Assembly (NCBI GenBank): GCA_029237695.1
Contig: CM055279.1
Location: 56,307,530 to 56,371,529, forward strand
Direction: 5' to 3'
Source of the DNA: Conchocele bisecta
Taxonomy: Eukaryota; Mollusca; Bivalvia; Lucinida; Thyasiridae
Length of the DNA: 64,000 bases
The translations under genes and the position numbers were made by a program. Below are positions 34,943 through 44,306 of this stretch, in pieces (within the stretch, counting starts at the first letter, position 1; every line of letters starts with the position of its first letter). The notes beneath the pieces are model-generated. The model was not told where the DNA came from. It saw only the letters and a list, made by a program, of their open reading frames with translations, and ran no database searches.

Positions 34943-35226
34943 AGTAGTATAGAGGGAGTCAAAATGATACCACCTACGGTGGTATCATTACCAACCCTCT
35001 ATACTACTCCCACCACCTCCAAAAAATAAAAAAAAAGGTTAACGAGGAAATTCTCTACCTAAATGAAATTTATGAATTATTTCGGCATAGGTTTTTTGGA
35101 GAAAATAATTATTTTAAAAATTATATTCTCCCAAGAGAGAATCGAATTTTGAAAAGAGTGAGTCGAAATGATACCACCAACGTTTGTAACGTTATTGAGA
35201 TGTATTGTAGCTCCCACAACCAAAAA
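34943..35226. repeat. Polinton left terminal inverted repeat with foldback tip
   Basis: The outermost 66 bp (34943-35008) is itself a hairpin: AGTAGTATAGAGGG..ATGATACCACC, TAC, GGTGGTATCAT..CCCTCTATACTACT. After CCCACCACCTCC the repeat continues to a second, inner copy of the terminal motif (GAGTCGAAATGATACCACC, about 35160) and ends TAGCTCCCACAACCAAAAA. Confidence 0.9.
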
Positions 35227-36229
35227 TAGCAAAAGCCTCCACTCGTGCACAACACCCCCAGCGACTGGGAAGATTTCTTAGCCGGCACCCAGCCACTGGC
35301 CAGCACCCAGTCACTGGGGTGTTGGGACCTTTCTTAAGCCCACGCATCTGTTGGCTCACAGTCTAGTTTTACGGGTCGCCAATTGCCAATTCCTCAATTC
35401 AGAGAAACCAACGAAGTAAGGCGAGCCTATTTTGTGATTTGGTTTCCGAAATTGCAAGCTCTTAGGCAGAAATCTTTTAGGCCTGCACCTTTGAGCTATG
35501 CAATTCCATCGCCAAATTCACATATTTAGAGACTGCTACCATTAAACAGACGAGACGGACGTCATACCGGATCAACAACATGGCACACACGAGATGAGAC
35601 CAATTGTTGAAAGGTCAACAAACGTATATATACTCATCAGTTTCCTATACAACATACAAATGGTGTGCAAATTATAATTATTTATAAACACTTAGAGAGG
35701 TTCACAAATTTCCGGGATGGTTCGTTATTTTATTAATTTTATAATTAATTTTGTAAAAATTATTAATAATTAATTTTAAGAAAATTATAAAATTAATTAA
35801 TATAAGAAAACAAATAAAAACCACAACTATTTCCACCAACAAAGTTAGGTTTTGGGGACCCAATTTTTTTTCTTTTATTACTGATTATATTAATAAATTA
35901 TTTTGTTTACTGATTTAAATTGTTTACTGCACCAATATAATTAATTAATTAATATAATCAGTAATAAAAAAACAAAACATTGTCGTCTGTGCCCGATATA
36001 GACCAGCAGCGGTCGGATAGGAACGCCGTTGCTAAGTGCATGACCGAGTATTTCGCCTTATTGAGGTTATGTGTAAACTATAACGTATACACACTTTTAT
36101 TAAACTCGGCACTAACCACATGCGACAAAGTATCTCAATACGCTATATGTGAGAGAGAGGTGAATGCAGCATGTGGATACACGATTACTTCCTGGTACGG
36201 ACAGTCGCGGTTATAGAAAAGTATGGTGG
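35227..36229. other. Polinton left non-coding region
   Basis: No gene recognised. A repeated CAGCACCCAG(C/T)CACTGG phrase (about 35283-35316) is followed by AT-rich sequence with ATTTCCGGGATGGTTCG (35707) and ACTATTTCCACCAACAAAG (35825), also found near 2484 and 2620. A frame at 35980-36216 is open but has no recognisable features. Confidence 0.45.
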
Positions 36230-36952
36230 TCAGTGGGTGTGGTAACGGGTCCTGAAAAAAGTTGTATGTTCCGTATGGAGGGGCCGTCGGAACAGCTGGA
36301 CTGTATGGTGGAGGAATCTCCTGCTGTCGCTGCAGACATGCGAATAAGCATATAACGACCCGAGATGGGCGAGGAGATTTTTTCTCTCGTCGGCCTTCCC
36401 CTCCATAACGAGTTCTTTTATATCTTCGTCCGCGAGAATTTGTGGTCGAGCCTTGGACCGGATCGTACCCTTTAACTCCTGATACCTTGACATCTCCTCG
36501 ACAACCATATTTAACTGGCTATCTGATATATCGTTGTCGGCTATCGCTTTCGACACGATAACGTCGATACTGTTTTTCTTACATCTCGCGAGAACCGGTA
36601 TTCGATCGTGCTTTCGACTCTTGGCCTCTAGTTTTCGGCCCACGAGTCTGGTCGTCATGCAAAGCAGTCCCGCCCCCGCCGCTACAGCACTTAAGGTCGC
36701 CGCGACCGGTGCAGCGATAACTGTTGACAATAAAGACACACTCCCCACCCCGCTTACAACGAAAGCTGAGGCTAACGTGGTGCTCACCCCCTCTACTATA
36801 TTGACCGACCGCCTATATTTCTTCACATAACCCGTCCGCGTCTCTCCCTCGTGTTGTATAATCTGTTGTATCTCAACGATCCTGGTCATCCTAAAGGATG
36901 CCGGGTCGGCTGTCCCCGAAGGTAAGTGTGGATATAGTTTCTTGTCATTCAT
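36230..36952 (-). CDS. Polinton small membrane protein (unknown role)
   Basis: 240 residues from ATG at 36952; an internal ATG at 36889 (MTRIVEIQ..) is where the second copy at the window start becomes alignable, so the true start may be there. After a basic N-terminal part come two hydrophobic Ala/Gly/Val-rich segments (ASAFVVSGVGSVSLLSTVIA and ATLSAVAAGAGLLCM), then a charged helical region (SRKHDRIPVL, VVEEMSRYQELKG). Its ATG overlaps the stop of the fibre-like gene (TAATG), implying co-expression. A role in virion assembly or membrane association is an inference. The last ~40 residues (SDSRRFLHHTVQLFRRPLH...) read unlike the rest and may follow a frameshift. Confidence 0.65.
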   Translation of the reverse strand: MNDKKLYPHLPSGTADPASFRMTRIVEIQQIIQHEGETRTGYVKKYRRSVNIVEGVSTTLASAFVVSGVGSVSLLSTVIAAPVAATLSAVAAGAGLLCMTTRLVGRKLEAKSRKHDRIPVLARCKKNSIDVIVSKAIADNDISDSQLNMVVEEMSRYQELKGTIRSKARPQILADEDIKELVMEGKADERKNLLAHLGSLYAYSHVCSDSRRFLHHTVQLFRRPLHTEHTTFFRTRYHTH

Positions 36953-37494
36953 TATAAATCAAGTTCTATTAACAGTGTAACAATAGTGGAGGAAGTTGAT
37001 TGGTCAGCGATTTTTGTAACAAAGTTAATAACACTACCTGCCGAAACTTTATTTGCAGTGTCATCATCGAATATCGTAAACCATGACCTATGCCCCGCGT
37101 GCTTGGTGATGCCATAATTCTGTTCTACACCATTCAGGACGAGATTCACTCGGACTGTGGAAGCGGCGTGTCCGCGAAAGTTGACCGAGCAGACCGCCAT
37201 TCGAAAAATCGTCCCAGACACTGTCATGGTGTATCCCCCATATCTGTTGCTCGCGTTGGCACCGAACGAATATTCGTAGGCCCCCTCGCCTAGCGAACCC
37301 CGCTCCTCCGCCCAAACTGTTATTACGGGTTTTCGAGCTTGCGATCGCTGCACGTGCGCAACCGCCGTAGCCGCGTCTCTGCGAGCCTGCAATACGTTTC
37401 TCTCCAGTCTTTTCATTGCGGCTTCATCGTATGCTGCGGCCGCGACGGGAACGTACTGTTCTGTGTTGGAACTACCTGGACCGTATATGCTCAT
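36952..37494 (-). CDS. Fibre-like virion protein candidate
   Basis: 180 residues from ATG at 37494 to a TAA overlapping the next start. The N-terminal third is helical and alanine-rich (AMKRLERNVLQARRDAATAV), possibly a trimeric stalk. The C-terminal ~120 residues form a beta-rich domain starting ITVWAEERGSL with repeated glycines and ending LLIELDL. That start-and-end signature recalls a trimeric C-terminal domain seen in virion and phage attachment-type proteins, from memory and not tested. Located between the penton-like gene and the membrane protein on the same strand, in keeping with a structural operon. No lesion seen. Confidence 0.5.
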   Translation of the reverse strand: MSIYGPGSSNTEQYVPVAAAAYDEAAMKRLERNVLQARRDAATAVAHVQRSQARKPVITVWAEERGSLGEGAYEYSFGANASNRYGGYTMTVSGTIFRMAVCSVNFRGHAASTVRVNLVLNGVEQNYGITKHAGHRSWFTIFDDDTANKVSAGSVINFVTKIADQSTSSTIVTLLIELDL

Positions 37495-37522
37495 GACTAA
37501 TATGTAAATATATATATTATGT

Positions 37523-38248
37523 TTAATCGGTTATTTCGAGAACGACCGAAATCGGGTAATCGTTATTCAACTTTCTCGCTTGATCATCAATAATAGAGAC
37601 CGTAAATTCGTGGATGTGTCCCGATTCCAAAACTTTCATCTCGGGGTGTGGGAAGTCTAAGGTCACAGTCTCCCCGAAGAAACAATCGCTGGCTTGCACG
37701 GTTTTCAGTAATGTGCTGGGGGATCCGTCTGCCATGTTGTACGATGTGTTCACCCGATCCAGGTGCACCCTGAGAGTTTTCGTGACGGCGAAGTTTACTG
37801 GGGTCGCGCCGCTGTGTTTGCCCACATCAAACCTTTCATCCTCGTCGTAAGGGGGTGATATTTTAAATCCTAACATTGAGGTCAACCCCGGGGTGATCGT
37901 TAATATTTTATCAACAGACAATGTCGCAATCCCCGTGGCTTTTGAGATTGCGAGAGTGGCCATACCAGGCATATTCGTTGCGATTAAAGCTTGGAGATCT
38001 CCGATACCCCAAAGGCCAGGATGTACGTAGGCCCATGTTCCCCGAAGGCGTCTATTTACTTCTTCAGGACTCAGACCTGTCATATCTGGAATATCTCCGG
38101 GTCTGATAGCCTGGCCCGTTTCAATGTTTTTCCACCCGACCGTGAAGGTGATTGATCTGAGGCCTACCCGGCGTTTTCCGCAGCAGTTGTCGATTGACTT
38201 TTGAAGTTCACAACTCTCTTTTTGAACATTAGTGATAGTAGCAAACAT
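37523..38248 (-). CDS. Penton-like minor capsid protein candidate
   Basis: About 241 residues from the ATG at 38248 (MFATITNVQ..); an upstream ATG at 38278 would overlap the divergent gene starting at 38263, so the inner start is preferred. The protein is beta-rich and about the length of Polinton penton proteins (single jelly-roll, roughly 250 residues). The final strands are FTVSIIDDQARKLNNDYPIS then VVLEITD. A penton-type protein would occupy the capsid vertices. Assignment rests on size, position and secondary-structure impression, so another minor structural protein is possible. The frame is intact. Confidence 0.5.
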   Translation of the reverse strand: MFATITNVQKESCELQKSIDNCCGKRRVGLRSITFTVGWKNIETGQAIRPGDIPDMTGLSPEEVNRRLRGTWAYVHPGLWGIGDLQALIATNMPGMATLAISKATGIATLSVDKILTITPGLTSMLGFKISPPYDEDERFDVGKHSGATPVNFAVTKTLRVHLDRVNTSYNMADGSPSTLLKTVQASDCFFGETVTLDFPHPEMKVLESGHIHEFTVSIIDDQARKLNNDYPISVVLEITD

Positions 38249-38262
38249 AATAATATCTTTAA

Positions 38263-39681
38263 ATGGATACCAAAGCATATAGCTTTAACTCTAATGCAAA
38301 GTATAAAGTTGGTGGTAAATACACGCAAAAAGACGTTGCTAACCTCCTTGTACACCCAACTATAACAGTTAGATCGGACAGTGCCTTTGCCACCAATTTC
38401 CCTAGCATGTTTGAACAATATAGGCTGCCCAAGATTACTACCATAGAGGTTGTGAACGGGTGGAAAGCAACACCGATGCAGTTTTGGCAGAATCAGCTAA
38501 ATTTCACTGTATGGTGCGCAACAGCCGGATGTGGAGTTTCACATCAAGACCATCTGACATCCAAGAATGTCATGCTCCGAAGTGTCTACAACTTTCATGT
38601 GTATTATACCATTAGAAGACTTTTAAAGGAACTAGGTACTCCACTACCTCAAGACGACGGGTGGAATCCCATTTCCAACACATACGACCGTAGGGCGTTC
38701 GAAAGACTGTAACGAATTTAACATTTCAAAAGATTCGGATTGGAGACAGAAATCATTTCCTCCTAACAGCACTGGACTCGGGGACGTTCTCATTCGGGGC
38801 TAGTCTGGGAAATGGACGCAGACTGATTTTAGACACGATCATTCCGGCGACCACATCGTCAGTCGGAACGCCGGGAATTTTGATCCCGCGACGATGACCT
38901 TCGGGCCGGAAGTGTCTGGAGGTCGACACTGCGGCATCTCATCCTGCAATTGGTTACCTCATAAACGAGCTCACGTCGATTACATACAGCAGGCTGCTGC
39001 GGTCCATGACGCTTGGGGCACATTTATGTTAGATAAAGGTCTGGGGCTTACGCAGGGTGGGGTTACCCGCCTCAACGACTCCATTCGCACATACGTCTGG
39101 GCCATCCTCGGCGCACAAGCGCATCGCTCAGTTCTATAAAAGGAGACGGGAAGGCGTTTGACGCACAAAAACAGTTCTTGGCAAATGTCGAGGACTCCAT
39201 CTCATCTCCGGTGGACCTCCCGTCTGCGATCCATCGGTATAAAGGCGTTTTGCAGAAGGCCAGCACCCCAGTAGACTATGTATTTGGAATAGGTCTTTAT
39301 ATGGCACCGAGCAATATGATACTACGAGACGACCCGGTTGACGGTTACAATAATCAGATCGTAATCGCCACCGTCAAGCAAAAAATCGGCCACAACGGGA
39401 ACGTGAACGCGGATATCATCAAGCGCACCGCGCATGAAAACGATTTCATAAAACCTCAAGCACCCGCCCCAGTGCAAAGCACCCCAGCAAGTTCCTTCGG
39501 AACTAGTGTCACTGAAAGTTCCACCTCCGCTCCCGAGCATGTTGACACAATAGGACTTGATCCACCAGCGCCAAGTACACCAGCAAGTTCCTTAGGAAAT
39601 AGTGTCACAGTTCATGAGGAGGAGAAATTAGGGCTCGTCGTCGCCCTCGTGGCGGTCGGACTATTCGCGCTTTGGTTTTAG
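38263..39681 (+). pseudogene. Large conserved Polinton structural-type protein, frameshifted
   Basis: One gene of about 470 codons in three pieces: 38263-38712, a second frame from about 38714 to 39139, then the original frame to 39681. The first piece contains PKITTIEVVNGWKATPMQFW and CATAGCGVS, the second ISSCNWLPHKRAHVDYIQQA, the third LANVEDSISSPVDLPSAI, a Pro/Ser/Thr-rich linker (APAPVQSTPASS) and a C-terminal hydrophobic anchor (LVVALVAVGLFALWF). Lesions: a shift near 38710, an in-frame TAG near 38804 and a shift near 39115. It starts 14 bp from the divergent penton-like gene. It resembles a long uncharacterised protein that recurs in invertebrate Polintons; function unknown, possibly a membrane-anchored virion component. 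Confidence 0.6.
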
Positions 39682-40536
39682 GAACTCTCGGGCGGAGAAT
39701 AGTAGGAGACAGGCGATCGCCACGATTAAAGCCCAAACATTATCGGCAAGCCATACAGCCGTTTTTGATAATATAGATAACAAGAAGGAGACGATACCCC
39801 CAATCAACCCAGGCAGAGCGGCAGCCACCTTTCCGGCTAATTTAGCCAGGAGACTGGCGAGGGCTTTTAGTTGTTTTTTTATCCATTCTTTGGCTCCACC
39901 GGATGGAGCTGGTGTTGGCGCTGATGCTGGCGCGGGTGCTGGCGCCGCACCACCCGTGATATATAGAACTAGAGACGATATAGATAGAATTAGGGTCGAT
40001 ATAATCATGGTGAAAGCTGTGAGGATGGTTACTATCGTGACGCCCTTCTCTCTGAACAGAGTGCGAAGACGCTCACCGAGTGTCGTGTTCTCGTGCAGGA
40101 CCCTCGAGATTGTTTCGCGGCTCCGACTTAATTGGGCGGAAAGTGCCTCACGGTTAGTCGAGGCAGCCTCCAAGCAGGCTTCTCTTTCGTCCCGCAACAA
40201 CCGCAGGAGTTTGTTGATCCGCTCGGTAGATTCTCTATCACTACGGGCTTCCTCTATTTTTCTTTCTTCTAGAGCGATATGTTTGTCCAGCGCCGTGAGT
40301 TTGGAGAGGTTATTGACCAGCTCGCCCCGGGTTGTTTGCAGAGCCTTATCGAGTCCCAGGAGTTCGCGAAGAGGTAACGGTGGGTCATACTTTGTGCCGT
40401 TTATTTCGTTGACCGTGGTTTCAATTGTGTGAATAGCGTCGGTGGCTATACGAGGGACCTCGCTGATATCGCTCGTTTCTATAGTGGTGGCCGTCTTCGC
40501 CAGCGTTTCGTCGGTAGCCTGTAGGGTTTTTACCAT
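39661..40536 (-). CDS. Coiled-coil protein with membrane segments
   Basis: 291 residues from ATG at 40536, which overlaps the stop of the upstream gene (ATGGTAA). Residues ~60-155 are charged and predicted coiled coil (LDKHIALEERKIEEARSDRE). A long hydrophobic segment follows (~166-193, VTILTAFTMIISTLILSISS), then an Ala/Pro linker (PAPAPASAPTPAPSGG), an amphipathic stretch (KKQLKALASLLAKLAGKVAA) and two C-terminal hydrophobic segments ending LIVAIACLLLF. Its 3' end overlaps the convergent gene at 39661-39681. A membrane-active minor virion protein is a reasonable guess from layout. Intact frame. Confidence 0.6.
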   Translation of the reverse strand: MVKTLQATDETLAKTATTIETSDISEVPRIATDAIHTIETTVNEINGTKYDPPLPLRELLGLDKALQTTRGELVNNLSKLTALDKHIALEERKIEEARSDRESTERINKLLRLLRDEREACLEAASTNREALSAQLSRSRETISRVLHENTTLGERLRTLFREKGVTIVTILTAFTMIISTLILSISSLVLYITGGAAPAPAPASAPTPAPSGGAKEWIKKQLKALASLLAKLAGKVAAALPGLIGGIVSFLLSILSKTAVWLADNVWALIVAIACLLLFSAREFLKPKRE

Positions 40537-41031
40537 TTTTTAGGCACCTGCGACCGATCCTCGACCACTCCGAGAGCTCGAGCGAGGAGTGCTCCATATC
40601 GGTTCACGGAAGAGGGAATGAGGAACCGGGTCTGGTCGTTCTTGAACGTCAGCAACTTCCAGTTCTTGCCCATTTAACCCACAGGTCTCCTCTTTTAGTG
40701 CTGCGGAACTCCAACGTGGCCTTGATGCCGTGTTTAGACACCTCATTCTCCCACCGTTTCACCCGAGACTCCGTTTCCGTGAGAGGCGCCAGCTCATTCT
40801 TGGAGATCCCCGCAGGAATCTCGGCACCGCCCGCCCATGCCGGAGTCTCGGCTTGGGCCTCCCACATAGGGACACCAGCAGCTGAAGGCCCTGGTGCCAC
40901 CCGGGAAACGGAATCTCGGGTGGGGCCTCTATGAATGTCGTTTCGTCATCGATGTCATCGTCATCGAGGTAATCGTCTCGGTCGCCCGTAGTGCGATCGT
41001 ATACGTCCATGCCAATATCGTAACCAGCCAT
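40530..41031 (-). pseudogene. Small Polinton protein, frameshifted
   Basis: The ATG at 41031 opens an acidic N terminus (MAGYDIGMDVYDRTTGDRDD). The reading signal then moves frame near 40920-40900 (ISKNELAPLTETESRVKRWE, around 40800) and again near 40670 (WKLLTFKNDQTRFLIPSSV), ending at a TAA that overlaps the next start. At least two indels break it. It is divergent from the capsid gene with only 67 bp between, containing TCTATATAATTATG and TTATTTATTTTC, likely a shared promoter. Function unknown. Confidence 0.5.
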
Positions 41032-41098
41032 CTATATAATTATGTATTAAACAAAAAACCATACAGGTTTAATAGAGTTATTTATTTTCACTGAAAAT

Positions 41099-42394
41099 AT
41101 GTCTTCGAGTCAATACGGTCGCAAACTCAATCCATACCGCAGACTGCGGGAGCCCCTCGGGGCGAAAGGCGTGAGACAAAGCGTCGTTATTGCGAACAAC
41201 CCATCGACGATTGACCAGAACCAGCAGCTATTAGTCCGCTTCCCCAACCTCGGAGCTAGCGACGTCATTATGCCGGGGACTGTTCGCCTCGCTTTCACTA
41301 TTTCGCTGACGTCGACGGACGTGGACCGAACCATCGTTCAGAACCTGGGTCGCGCCATCGTCAAGAAGACCATGATAAAGATTTCTGGTAATGAGGTGAT
41401 GTCGATCGACGACAGCGACGTCTACCATTGCTACCAAGACCTGTGGAAGACGGCGCAAGAGTGCGAAAATGCGGTCTATCAGGGTATTGACACCAGCCGA
41501 AATAAGAACGTAACCCGACTTAGAATCGGGGCTGGTGACAAGGCAGATAACGTCGCGAGCGACAACGCGGTCGCGGCCGCTTACGGCAACCGCTTCTACA
41601 TCCCGCTCGACTTTGAGTTGCTGGAGAGTCACATGCCCTACTATCAGAGCGCTTTGGCGGACCGCCTCGAATACGAACTAACGTTCAACGACTACAGCCG
41701 AGTTATCATAGCCACTGACATGGCATCGACGTATACGATCGACAATGTTTCGCTGGAGTACGACATGGTCACAATGCCCGAACTCGCGCGATTGATCAGA
41801 TCCAAGTATGCTGGGCGCGTTGCCATACTTTACAACCGAGTTCTTCGCCACCGCAAGATGACGAAAGACAAAAGCGACACATTGTGGAATATTAATGTCA
41901 ACGTACCCGCCCGCTCGATGAAAGGTATACTGATGCTGTTCAAGGAGCGTCGGTTCGAGTTCGGGGCTAGAAAAACCGACAAATTCTATAACCCCAAAAT
42001 CACAAAGGTAGAGGTGACGATCGAGGGAGTTCCCAATCAACTCTACAGCGCGGGTCTTCACGCACACCAGCAGTGGGACGAAGTCAGAAAACAGTTTGCT
42101 TCCGGCTCTAAGCGCTCCTCGGAGGTTGCCGCGGTTGCCAAAGACCTGCAGCTCTCGGACGTCTCCCTCGCGGAGTTCCTGACTACCAAGTACGCTCTAT
42201 GGCTAGACATGCGAGCCAGCGACGACGACCAAATGCACGGTAGTGGACGCCAAGTTGAGAACGCTAGCGAGGGTGTGACGATCCAGATAGCCAAAGAGGC
42301 GGACGGAGCTGGCGCATTGAACGTGTACTTATATATAATTACAGATGCGCAACTCAACATCGAAGATGGCCGATACGTCTCAGCTTTATACTAA
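41099..42394 (+). CDS. MCP: Major capsid protein, double jelly-roll
   Basis: 431 residues, ATG at 41099, intact. Beta-rich throughout. Recognisable blocks are the N-terminal NQQLLVRFPNLGASDVIMPG strand pair, the first jelly-roll with AIVKKTMIKISGNEVMSIDD, the inter-domain DFELLESHMPYYQSALADRL segment, the second barrel with RSMKGILMLFKERR and FYNPKITKVEVTIEGVPNQL, and a C-terminal VYLYIITDAQLNIEDGRYVS. This is the hexon-like capsid protein of Polintons and adintoviruses, which assembles as trimers into an icosahedral shell. Length and order match the family. The ATPase start codon lies inside its 3' end, suggesting coupled expression of capsid and packaging genes. Confidence 0.93.
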   Translation: MSSSQYGRKLNPYRRLREPLGAKGVRQSVVIANNPSTIDQNQQLLVRFPNLGASDVIMPGTVRLAFTISLTSTDVDRTIVQNLGRAIVKKTMIKISGNEVMSIDDSDVYHCYQDLWKTAQECENAVYQGIDTSRNKNVTRLRIGAGDKADNVASDNAVAAAYGNRFYIPLDFELLESHMPYYQSALADRLEYELTFNDYSRVIIATDMASTYTIDNVSLEYDMVTMPELARLIRSKYAGRVAILYNRVLRHRKMTKDKSDTLWNINVNVPARSMKGILMLFKERRFEFGARKTDKFYNPKITKVEVTIEGVPNQLYSAGLHAHQQWDEVRKQFASGSKRSSEVAAVAKDLQLSDVSLAEFLTTKYALWLDMRASDDDQMHGSGRQVENASEGVTIQIAKEADGAGALNVYLYIITDAQLNIEDGRYVSALY

Positions 42395-42950
42395 AACTCT
42401 ACATTCAAACAAAGTTTGTGATGCCCACTCTGCCATAATATGTGGGCAGACAGGATGCGGAAAAACTGTTTTCATCCTAGACTTGCCCGAGGGCTCCTAC
42501 CGCGATGCCTTTCGACACATTGTGATCCTGTGTCCCACTGTGTGGCACAATGCTACTTATCAGCGGCGCCCGTGGATATGGACTGTCCCTGAGGTATACG
42601 TTATTGACCCCGGCGACAGACTTCACGATTGGCTGCGTGTCTTCTACCAAATATTCCAGGGTGAGCCCACCCTATATGTGATTGACGACTGCTTGGCCAA
42701 GGCGGCGATGACTAAAAAGAAGGACATGCTCTCCGAGCTCGCATTTTCTGGCCGCCATGCGAGGCAAAGCGTATGGATCTTCACTCAAAAGTACAACGCC
42801 GTCCTCAAGGATCTGCGCGAGCAAACGAAATGGGTCGCCCTCTTTCACTGCAAGGACCGAGACTCATTCGATGAATGTCTTCGAGAGAACGACGTTATCC
42901 CAACGCACGAGGAGCGCCTGGAGGTTCGACAGATGACGAACAAATGTTGA
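42366..42950 (+). CDS. ATP: FtsK/HerA-type genome-packaging ATPase
   Basis: 194 residues from the ATG at 42366, overlapping the capsid gene by 29 bp in another frame. Walker A is GQTGCGKT (residues 27-34), Walker B LYVIDD (103-108), followed by an arginine-rich SGRHARQSVWIFTQKY block typical of the A32-like packaging motors. It would drive DNA into the capsid. The C terminus is short for the family, and its last codons (NKC) and stop lie in a tandem repeat that runs to 43090, so the original C terminus may have been replaced by repeat expansion. Confidence 0.9.
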   Translation: MADTSQLYTKTLHSNKVCDAHSAIICGQTGCGKTVFILDLPEGSYRDAFRHIVILCPTVWHNATYQRRPWIWTVPEVYVIDPGDRLHDWLRVFYQIFQGEPTLYVIDDCLAKAAMTKKKDMLSELAFSGRHARQSVWIFTQKYNAVLKDLREQTKWVALFHCKDRDSFDECLRENDVIPTHEERLEVRQMTNKC

Positions 42951-43090
42951 ACAAATGCTGAACAATGCTTAACAAATGCTGAACAAATGCTGAACAATGC
43001 TTAACAAATGCTGAATAAATGCTGAGCAATTGCTGAATAAATGCTGAACAATGCTTAACAAATCCTTAACAATGCTGAGCAATTGTTAAG
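42938..43090. repeat. Start/stop minisatellite between two Polinton genes
   Basis: About fourteen 10-11-bp units of ACAAATGCTGA and ACAATGCTTA type. Nearly every unit has an ATG, and stops (TGA, TAA) occur in every frame. It separates the ATPase stop from the ATG of the next gene at 43092. The units would produce only minimal reading frames if translated. Confidence 0.9.
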
Positions 43091-43091
43091 A

Positions 43092-43889
43092 ATGTTTTGC
43101 TCCGCTGCGAGCTTTGTTGCGAGCATAACGGTGATCATAAGTATCGGGTGGTGCGCTTGGCATTATGTTAGACTTATGAGACTTGTAAGAATTATTAAAA
43201 ACACGATGAACTGCGACGAACTTCTCGATCAGCTAATGGAAGAAACCTCAACAACCAATCGAGATTGGATGAAGTCGACTGCCGACACGGTATCTTTCCT
43301 GAAAGATAATGAAACCTCAACTCCGTTGATCCCGAAAGAGCAATCTGGGATTGCAACACCTGCCGATACGAATGAAAACGCGGCGCGACGCGAGCGGCTA
43401 GCTGCGCTGGTTGCTGGGGGACAATCGGAGCATTATCTCGGTAGGCGTCTCTCAGTTTGTCAGGTGGATAAGATGTCAGATGCGGAGGTCGATAAAATGT
43501 ATGCGCGGTACGAATCTAGGTTAGGTGCGGAGATGACAAAAACTCTTTGATCGGCGGCTATTCATTTGTACGCTACCGCTGTTAGTATACTTCTCCCTAT
43601 ACCAAACACCGCGGGGTTGATTCGCGATCTAGAGACTGACCCTTTTATAGGACACACTCTTAGAACAGCCTGCTGCTCAATTCATCACAAGTTTGGAATG
43701 TACTTAGCTCCGCTGACAACCGTGTTGACCACGGGTAAACACTGTCAATTTGTACACATATGCCCACGAACTATAAGCTCAGAAAATGATGACACAAGAC
43801 GCACCTGCGAGAGTGACGGAACCACAATCTCCGATTGCTCCAGCCCAATACCAACCGCCGTTGGAGTTGAACCCAATTGCACGACATAA
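43092..43889 (+). pseudogene. Polinton membrane protein interrupted by one in-frame TGA
   Basis: One frame of about 265 codons with a single TGA at 43548-43550. The first part (MFCSAASFVASITVII..) has an N-terminal membrane segment, a linker, and MSDAEVDKMYARYESRLGAE before the stop. The same frame continues without other interruption past the stop through AVSILLPIPNTAGLIRDLET and FGMYLAPLTTVLTTGKHC to 43889. Both halves look conserved in style, so they are probably one protein broken by a point mutation; read-through is a less likely alternative. The 3' end overlaps the next gene (ATG at 43786) in another frame. Confidence 0.6.
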
Positions 43890-44301
43890 AAACCCAAAAA
43901 GACAGGCAGCTGGGCGGGCAGCGGCTGCCACCCGAAAAGGTAAACAAGATAAAATACTCGCCGAGCTTCGAGAGGCCAAACGGTCTTTGCAATCGGAGAC
44001 AGAGACAGCAAAACACCCGGTGGCAGTTGTTTCTCCTCCAATCCACGAATTGGAAGAGCAAACTCCGATTGCTGTAGCTCCTACCCCCTATTACACCAAT
44101 CCTTATTGGAAGATCGTCCCGTGGGTTGTTGATGGTGATCTGGCAGTTGTGGGCACCCTGTGTGTGCTGAAATACCCTCTATTACACCAATCCAGATTGG
44201 AAAAACAACCAGCCGCGCTTCCGAAGAAAGTTACGAAACACCAATCGCAATTGGATGCGCCCCATATAAACATTGATCGCGATCCCTTTTATATGCAATA
44301 A
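43786..44301 (+). CDS. Small basic Polinton protein with a membrane segment
   Basis: 171 residues from an ATG-ATG pair at 43786. The middle is basic and alanine-rich (KRQAAGRAAAATRKGKQDKI), which could bind DNA or pack in the capsid, followed by a charged helix. A hydrophobic segment near residues 109-129 (WKIVPWVVDGDLAVVGTLCV) could be an anchor. The C-terminal ~45 residues contain three of the 14-bp palindromes and may be out of the original frame. Lies between two other small membrane-protein genes on the same strand. Function unknown. Confidence 0.55.
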   Translation: MMTQDAPARVTEPQSPIAPAQYQPPLELNPIARHKNPKRQAAGRAAAATRKGKQDKILAELREAKRSLQSETETAKHPVAVVSPPIHELEEQTPIAVAPTPYYTNPYWKIVPWVVDGDLAVVGTLCVLKYPLLHQSRLEKQPAALPKKVTKHQSQLDAPHINIDRDPFYMQ

Positions 44302-44306
44302 TTATA

